A stretch of DNA of 64,000 nt, taken from the NCBI GenBank assembly GCA_017979445.1, contig CM030709.1:434001-498000 (forward strand), given 5' to 3'. Numbering within the stretch: position 1 is the stretch's first letter; every line of letters starts with the position of its first letter. A program made the translations under genes and the position numbers. The notes under the pieces are model-generated. The model saw nothing but the letters and a program-made list of their open reading frames with translations. It made no database searches and was not told the DNA's origin. This DNA comes from Akebia trifoliata. Lineage: Eukaryota; Streptophyta; Magnoliopsida; Ranunculales; Lardizabalaceae. Shown piece by piece: positions 58,535 through 64,000 of the stretch.

Positions 58535-58627
58535 ATTACTATAAGGGAGGTAAGTGCAATTATCAAAATGTTAGGAGTTAACATGAAATTATGTCAAACT
58601 AAAGGGGATCAAAAGTGTAATTTACCC

Positions 58628-60352
58628 TTTTTGAAACCACAAAACCATATTTTGGAACCCCATTCAATCGTGAGCTTAAAGGTGATATGTCCAGATTTCT
58701 TTTAAAAGAAAAATGCTAAACTGACTTCCTAGAATACTGTGTAGACGTACATAACCTTATATGCTTTAGAAATTGCAAAATCTAGAATATAAATAAATAA
58801 TGATTAAATTTTGAAATGGCAAAATACACATTAATGTTGATCCTGAATGTTTGGAGACTGGTTTGTTATTTCATAAATTAAACCGTAGTTTGATCGAAAT
58901 TACCAATTTAAGGACTCGTCTATATTGAATACAGGAAACAATAATGAAAATCATTAGTGTGTACTTTGATGTGCCAAACTAACTGTTGACATATTTCCAA
59001 ACTCGGAATGGCCACTGAATGGTGATGAGTGATGAACCATTTGTGACTTTAGCTTTTGAAATGTCGTATTTCTCACTATGTAAACAATGACAACACGACA
59101 TCCCTTTAATTTGTATGTGGGGGCAAAAATCCCCTCAAATGACCAAGAAACTTGTGGAGAGAGAAGGATCTAGTGACGTGGACAATAGGTTTAAGGTGGG
59201 TGAGGTGGCTTTGGCTTATGTCATAACCAAGTTGATTGGTGTCTGATCTCATTGCATTGAGAGAAAAAATAGAAAAGACGTAGGGGATGAGAGCGTGTTA
59301 GATAAATGGAGTGAAACCACTATAGTTGGGACGTGATTCATGCGAAGATCCCATCATTAGACCTTGAACTTTATTTATAGGTAGATATACTCAATATGAA
59401 AAGACAAAGGTGAAGATTATTAAGTATATACTATGAGTGTCAAGAAGTGCATGATTAAAATGATGAAAAATACATCCTTACCAAATGATGTTAAACATGT
59501 ACAAGGATAAAAAAATTCCCTGTTATATCAAGACCACACACGTGGCAAGCAATCGGAGAGAATATATGGTACAATAATTTAAGGAAAAAAAATAATAAAT
59601 GTTATATGTAAGATAACGGATAGTTACACGAAGCACACGATGATGTAGCTTAAATTAAATAGTAACTCATCAGCTTTTTACTTGAAGGCTCACTACTCCC
59701 TTGATGGGGGGTCATGGATTAAAAAGACTAGCACGATGGAATAAATATATGTGATGTTCTACTTGCATTTGTCCTAAAAGAATTTTTTTTATATTCTAAA
59801 AATTGACTTAACTGTTAGGGGATTTCTAGACGATGAACCACCCTATTAAGTGGATTGTTGGATGATAACGATGAAGATTGAACAATGTAAATAAATAATC
59901 AACGCATGTCATGATACTTTTACAATATACAAGGAACACTTGCCTTGAGATCTAACAAAATCTAGCAATATTATCATACAAGTGGGAAATCCAACATACA
60001 TGAATCCATCTAAATGGACGACATGTTTATGTGGCACTTGAAGCTTTTGATTAAGCATTTTCATTAATCTACTCTCATCCCTGAACCTTACAAGATTGAG
60101 ATACCGTTAGAGCAAACGTACATAGTTGGTGTACTTTATGTCACGTTGACTACATGTAGTCTAAGACGAACACGTTTAGTAATTCATGGAGGGTGGGTAT
60201 TTATACTTTATACTTTACACTTTACAGTGTACAGTACTTTTCTGCCATTTTGTTTAAAGAAGGAGGATATTTTCGTAAAATACAAGGATTAGGTAGTTTG
60301 CGACTAGTAGAATAAAAGTCGACCGTAGCCGACGGAAACAAACTACGTAACA
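58628..60352. other. Intergenic, no gene seen
   Basis: AT-rich sequence without recognisable coding or repeat structure apart from short purine-rich runs. Confidence 0.5.
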
Positions 60353-60365
60353 ATGATGTCATCAT
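60353..60365. promoter_or_regulatory. ATGATGTCATCAT palindrome, bZIP-like
   Basis: Perfect arms around a central T, about 900 bp upstream of the VAL-like start codon. Similar to TGATGTCA bZIP sites. Functional relevance unknown. Confidence 0.25.
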
Positions 60366-60763
60366 TAGGTAGGTAGTGAGTCATACTTGGAATGAACGGT
60401 GATTGAAGCACTCTGCCCAATCGACCTACCAAAGAAGCCTTCGTTGTTGAAACATGAGATAATTGACACCTATGAGTGGAATTCGAAAAGACTTAAAAGA
60501 CCATCTCATCTCATCTCGTCTTGTCTGTAGAGAACTAAGTAAACATAACAGACCAATAAGGTTGGTTATTGGTCTTCTGTTTCTATCGGACCACCACAAG
60601 TGTGAAAGCGACAGGGATATTTTGGTAAATTTCGGTAGATAGATTCTGTAAGTTGTAGGTGTGAACTAAGAAACGCCTAGTGGCGCAGCTTACCGTGCTG
60701 TCCCCACGCCGTAATAAAATTTTAATGGAGAGAAAAAACAGGGAGAAAAATAGGTGATGGAGG

Positions 60764-60766
<3 letters not shown>

Positions 60767-60800
<34 letters not shown>
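60767..60800 (+). repeat. (AG)17 microsatellite in the VAL-like promoter/leader
   Basis: Uninterrupted AG dinucleotide run of 34 bp. GA repeats are common in plant 5' regions and can recruit GAGA-binding (BPC) proteins. Confidence 0.85.
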
Positions 60801-60806
<6 letters not shown>

Positions 60807-61019
60807 GTGTCTTCAAGTGTCGTGCATGCATGTTTATGAAACTATTTGGTCTCTGCATGCACACGCTTTCTTCTTTCAACTCAATCGCCGTTAACGTTTT
60901 TCGATCCCGGAAACTGACAACATATTGGATCTGACGAATTATCCGGTCAAAGTCTTGGTCTAAGATAGAAAATTTGAAGAACACGAAGTACGAGAAGAAG
61001 AAAGGGAAAGTGACCATGT

Positions 61020-61259
61020 TTTGTCTTTGTAGGGTTTTCGATCGAAGAGAGAAACGCAGCTAGGGTTTTAGAGATTGATAAGAGGTGAGTTATATTTCTT
61101 ATTTCAATCTATCAAATAGATTTATAGATTTGGTTGTTTGATTCTTTTATTGGTCTTTGTTTGAAGAAAAAAGAAGAAGAGAGGATTACCGAGTCTTAAT
61201 TTTTTTGGGGGTGGTGGGGATTTTTTTTTTTTCTGATTTTAGTGAGATTGATTCGGTGG
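61020..61259 (+). other. 5' UTR of the VAL-like gene with a short UTR intron
   Basis: TAGGGTTTTCGATCG-type leader sequence ends at a donor (AAGAG/GTGAGT, 61085). A T-rich intron runs to GATTTTAG (61242). The leader resumes TGAGATTGATTCGGTGG just before the ATG. The in-frame TGA codons support the chosen start. Confidence 0.6.
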
Positions 61260-61372
61260 ATGGCGTCGAAGATTTGCATGAATGTTTCATGCGGGGCGAC
61301 ATCGTCAATCGAATGGAAGAAAGGGTGGGACTTGCGATCTGGTGGATTCGCGAATCTATGTGATAAGTGCGG
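61260..61372 (+). CDS. First coding exon of a VAL1/VAL2 (HSI2/HSL1)-type B3 repressor
   Basis: ATG at 61260; the exon ends in the donor GG/GTAAATC at 61372 after 37 codons plus two bases. It begins [16 protein letters not shown], continues [20 protein letters not shown] and breaks before the expected Gly. This is the start of the PHD-like zinc finger of VAL proteins; Cys pairs at CxxxxC and CxxC positions are present. VAL1/VAL2 are B3-domain repressors that bind RY elements and silence seed genes and FLC with Polycomb. The B3, CW and EAR parts would lie right of the window; I find no second exon in 61373-64000, so intron 1 is at least 2.6 kb. Which of the two paralogues it is cannot be decided. 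Confidence 0.8.
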
Positions 61373-64000
61373 GTAAATCTCGTTCTTTGAAATTCAATTT
61401 TTTTTTATCAAATATCACGTTTGATCATGTTGTACGGACATATTTGGGCTTTTTTTGTGTGTGTGGGTGGGTTGAAGGAAGGGGGGGGGGGGGGTGTTAA
61501 CTATGTCGTTTTTATTTTCCTTATTTGGATGGATTTATGAGATTTTGCTGTTTATTTTTCGAATCTATAATTCTATATGGCTTATTTATGCTCCAACTAA
61601 AAGTTGGTTTTTGGACTTATATTTCTTATTTCTATTTATGAGACTGTTTTGTTTCAACTATTCTTTGTTATGCGTTTTGACGTTTTATTCGGATCTCAAG
61701 GTTGTGTTTGTTAGAGGTGGAGTTGGTACTTGTTATGTAGCGGGTTTCATTTCATTTCATTTCGTTATATTTACTTTATTTTGAATAATATTAATGTAAC
61801 TTATCAAATAATAATAATTGTAATAGCATCAAGGCTATATTCGTAGAAAAAAAGGAGTGCTATCCTTACATGCCCATTCTTTTTCTTCCTTTTTTTTTTT
61901 TTTGATAATCAAGTGGGTTAGATGTTAGTAATCAGTTGGTGAAGCTGGGTGTTGACCCCCAGTTGAGGTATTGACACTCATCAACTTAGTATGCCGGCAC
62001 CTTCAAATTATAAGTGAAAAAAATCATGCCATCTATGCCCTGTAATCGTGTGCCAATATGATGTGTCTTGCACTGAATCACATGCTGCATGCAATGTATT
62101 AGCACGCAAGGATAGTATTATACTAATAATAGATGACACAAGATATAATGTCGATAATAATTCTTAATAGTTTCAACTTTTTTCGAACATAATGTGTATT
62201 TGAGTGATTTGATTGTGGCTATTTTTAAATTTACTGGTTTTGTTTTTTTAAATTTGAGACCTCATGGAAAGGAATTTACAATCCATTGCATCTATAGGTA
62301 AAAAAAATAAATAAAATTAAATGATCTTAAGACCAATTTATGCACAAATTATTAATAGATGACATGGTTGGAACTTGGGCAACAAGCATCATATGTATAT
62401 GAGTTTGCAAAGTTCTGAGTTTTAGAAGGGTACTTGGTATTTTAATGGTCATGGTAGGAACATAACCTCAAGACATTGTCTATATAAATGTCTATATAAA
62501 TAAACAAAGAATTTCCTGAGTAGGTTTTGTAGGCCAGTTTTATTTACTTTTTGTCCTTAAGCAAATTGATGACGTCTTCTTTGGGCAATTCTGTTTTTTT
62601 GATAGGCAAGCATGTCAAGGAGTTATTTGCCTATTATGTGGGAGAACTATTCAATTTTAACCATGTGGTACATTGGTTTTGTGATATAATTCAGTTTTGG
62701 CGGGCCACGATCACATGGCTGCCTTAATACAAGTAGAGGCCCAAGAGGGGAAATTTAAATAAGGCCTTTTTGATATGTTATGTAATATATTAACATTAAT
62801 AATATTAATTAATTCTTTATATAGTAAAGAAAATTTACTTGAAATCTATTCTTCTCATTTTTGAGATGCAAATGTATGAATTACGTTTTTGTATTTAAGT
62901 TTTGCTAATATTGCATTTTCAATAGATAATATGACTAATCCACTTAATACCTTTGTCTTCAACCTCTAGCCAAACTCCCTTGATTTTTCTTCTCAAAACC
63001 AATCATCTACCTCAACCTTCAAACCTCTAGTCATGATAGTATTTTTTGTTAAAGTATAAAAGGATAAAATTTTGGATAGAAAAATCTAGGGTTTTGTACA
63101 ATGGGTTAAGACAACGTAGAAAACATTGGGCCAAAAAAAGGTTGAATAGATTGAAAATGATAGGTTTTGGGTATAAAATAATTTAGGATTTTTGGAAAAG
63201 TAATAAATAATTAAATTTTGGATTAAATAATCTAAGGGTCTTCAGTAAAAAAAAAATCCAGGTGTTTTTATAAGCGGTTATTACTTGCTTGAAAATGATG
63301 AATTAAAGATAAGGTTGATTTGATTAAAAAATATATATAGTAAAGATTTAAGAGCTTGAAGATGACTGATTTTGGGAAGAAAATTTGGGGATTTTGGCCA
63401 AAGACTGAAGACTAGGGTATTTAGATCTTTTTTTCATTAGCATATTAAGAAGACTGAGGTCAAGGTAGGCATTCCATTAACTTTAAAATATAGGGTGGTG
63501 TCTCTAATACTCACCAAAACTTGGAGGTTTGTCTAAATACCTTTTGTTTTTCTTTAAAAACTTCCAATGCATGAAAACTTATTAGGAGTTCCTATTTTAT
63601 GGGAATTTTCAAATTGAGTTCTAATTGTATTTTTTTGGTAAACTATCGGGGGGGGGGGGGTGGTTATGAAGAATTTTATTTCCCCTTTTAACGTTCATTG
63701 TATTGGATTCTTAAAAGGAAATTTTTTTTTTTTTTTTTTGGGGGTCTTAGGCAACATCCTAACTTGCCTTATGGTTGAGCTCTAATCACATCAATCCTAT
63801 CAACTGTAGTAAACCATGAAAGAGTAGTAGGTGTGGTAGTTGGATGGGTGAAAAGGAGTTATATTGTTTGTGGGGGAGACAATAGTTTATTATAGACAAG
63901 AGATCAGTTGATGGAAAGGTCGGTTGCAATCATGATCCTAAGGTGCCTTGATTGCTAATCATTTTGCTTTTGGAGAGGTGTAAATGTGAGGCGAGATTTT
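61373..64000 (+). other. First intron of the VAL-like gene (runs past the window end)
   Basis: AT-rich, with homopolymer runs (G at 61481-61494 and 63648-63660, T/G at 63722-63745). A poly-T-headed insertion (61889-61990: TTGATAATCAAGTGGGTTAG onward) resembles the one inside the Copia element near 19140. No exon of the PHD-like or B3 domain found. Confidence 0.55.

Larger units (their letters stand above)
54119..58627. mobile_element. Mutator-type MITE split by a Gypsy element
   Basis: The left end GGGTAAATTACACTTTGACC and the right end AAAGTGTAATTTACCC are inverted repeats, with similarity running about 90 bp inward on both sides. The flanks TTTTGGAAA (left) and TTTTTGAAA (right) form an 8/9 match, a 9-bp target duplication. 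Without the Gypsy insertion (54497-58534) the element is about 471 bp with no ORF. Confidence 0.7.

Noticed and set aside
61157..61500. ORFs of 68 and 72 codons around the VAL-like first exon
   Set aside because: They use other frames across the UTR intron, first exon and first intron. The 37-codon frame starting at 61260 matches the VAL N-terminus and ends at a proper donor.

Overview
This is nuclear DNA from a flowering plant, probably a dicot. The evidence is multi-exon genes with GT/AG introns, AT-rich intergenic DNA, plant-specific protein families and degraded LTR retrotransposons, LINE pieces and MITEs. I do not name a species. All splice sites were read by eye and checked for frame. 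Family names come from remembered protein features, not from a search.

Layout. 1-2.2 kb: last two visible exons of a single-pass membrane protein. 5.8-9.5 kb (minus) and 36.1-40.4 kb (plus): two divergent, closely related PXC2-type LRR receptor-like kinases with one intron at the same position. They form the arms of an inverted duplication that also covers promoter, leader, intron and 3' UTR. Between the arms lie a tandem pair of double-hairpin MITEs (14.9-15.7 kb), a degenerate Copia element (16.0-20.7 kb) carrying a third copy of that MITE in one LTR, a six-exon FAX3-like gene (22.2-28.2 kb) for plastid fatty-acid export, a promoter-like palindrome with a 37-codon ORF (29.4-29.6 kb), and several foldback repeats.

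43.6-45.5 kb: an intronless P-class PPR gene preceded by TGGGCC/T motifs. 47.9-51.9 kb (minus): a complete seven-exon gene for an organellar (probably plastid) elongation factor P. 54.1-58.6 kb: a Gypsy element that has split an older MITE with 9-bp target duplications. 61.3 kb: first coding exon of a VAL1/VAL2-type B3 transcriptional repressor; the rest runs past the window.

The genes are not a functional cluster. FAX3, EF-P and probably the PPR protein are nucleus-encoded organelle proteins. The two receptors are predicted pseudokinases. The most notable structures are the inverted receptor duplication with diverged promoter motifs, the MITE family with two hairpins per copy and an empty site visible in the same window, and two LTR elements in which an LTR now abuts the middle of pol. 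I found no tRNA, rRNA or CRISPR.
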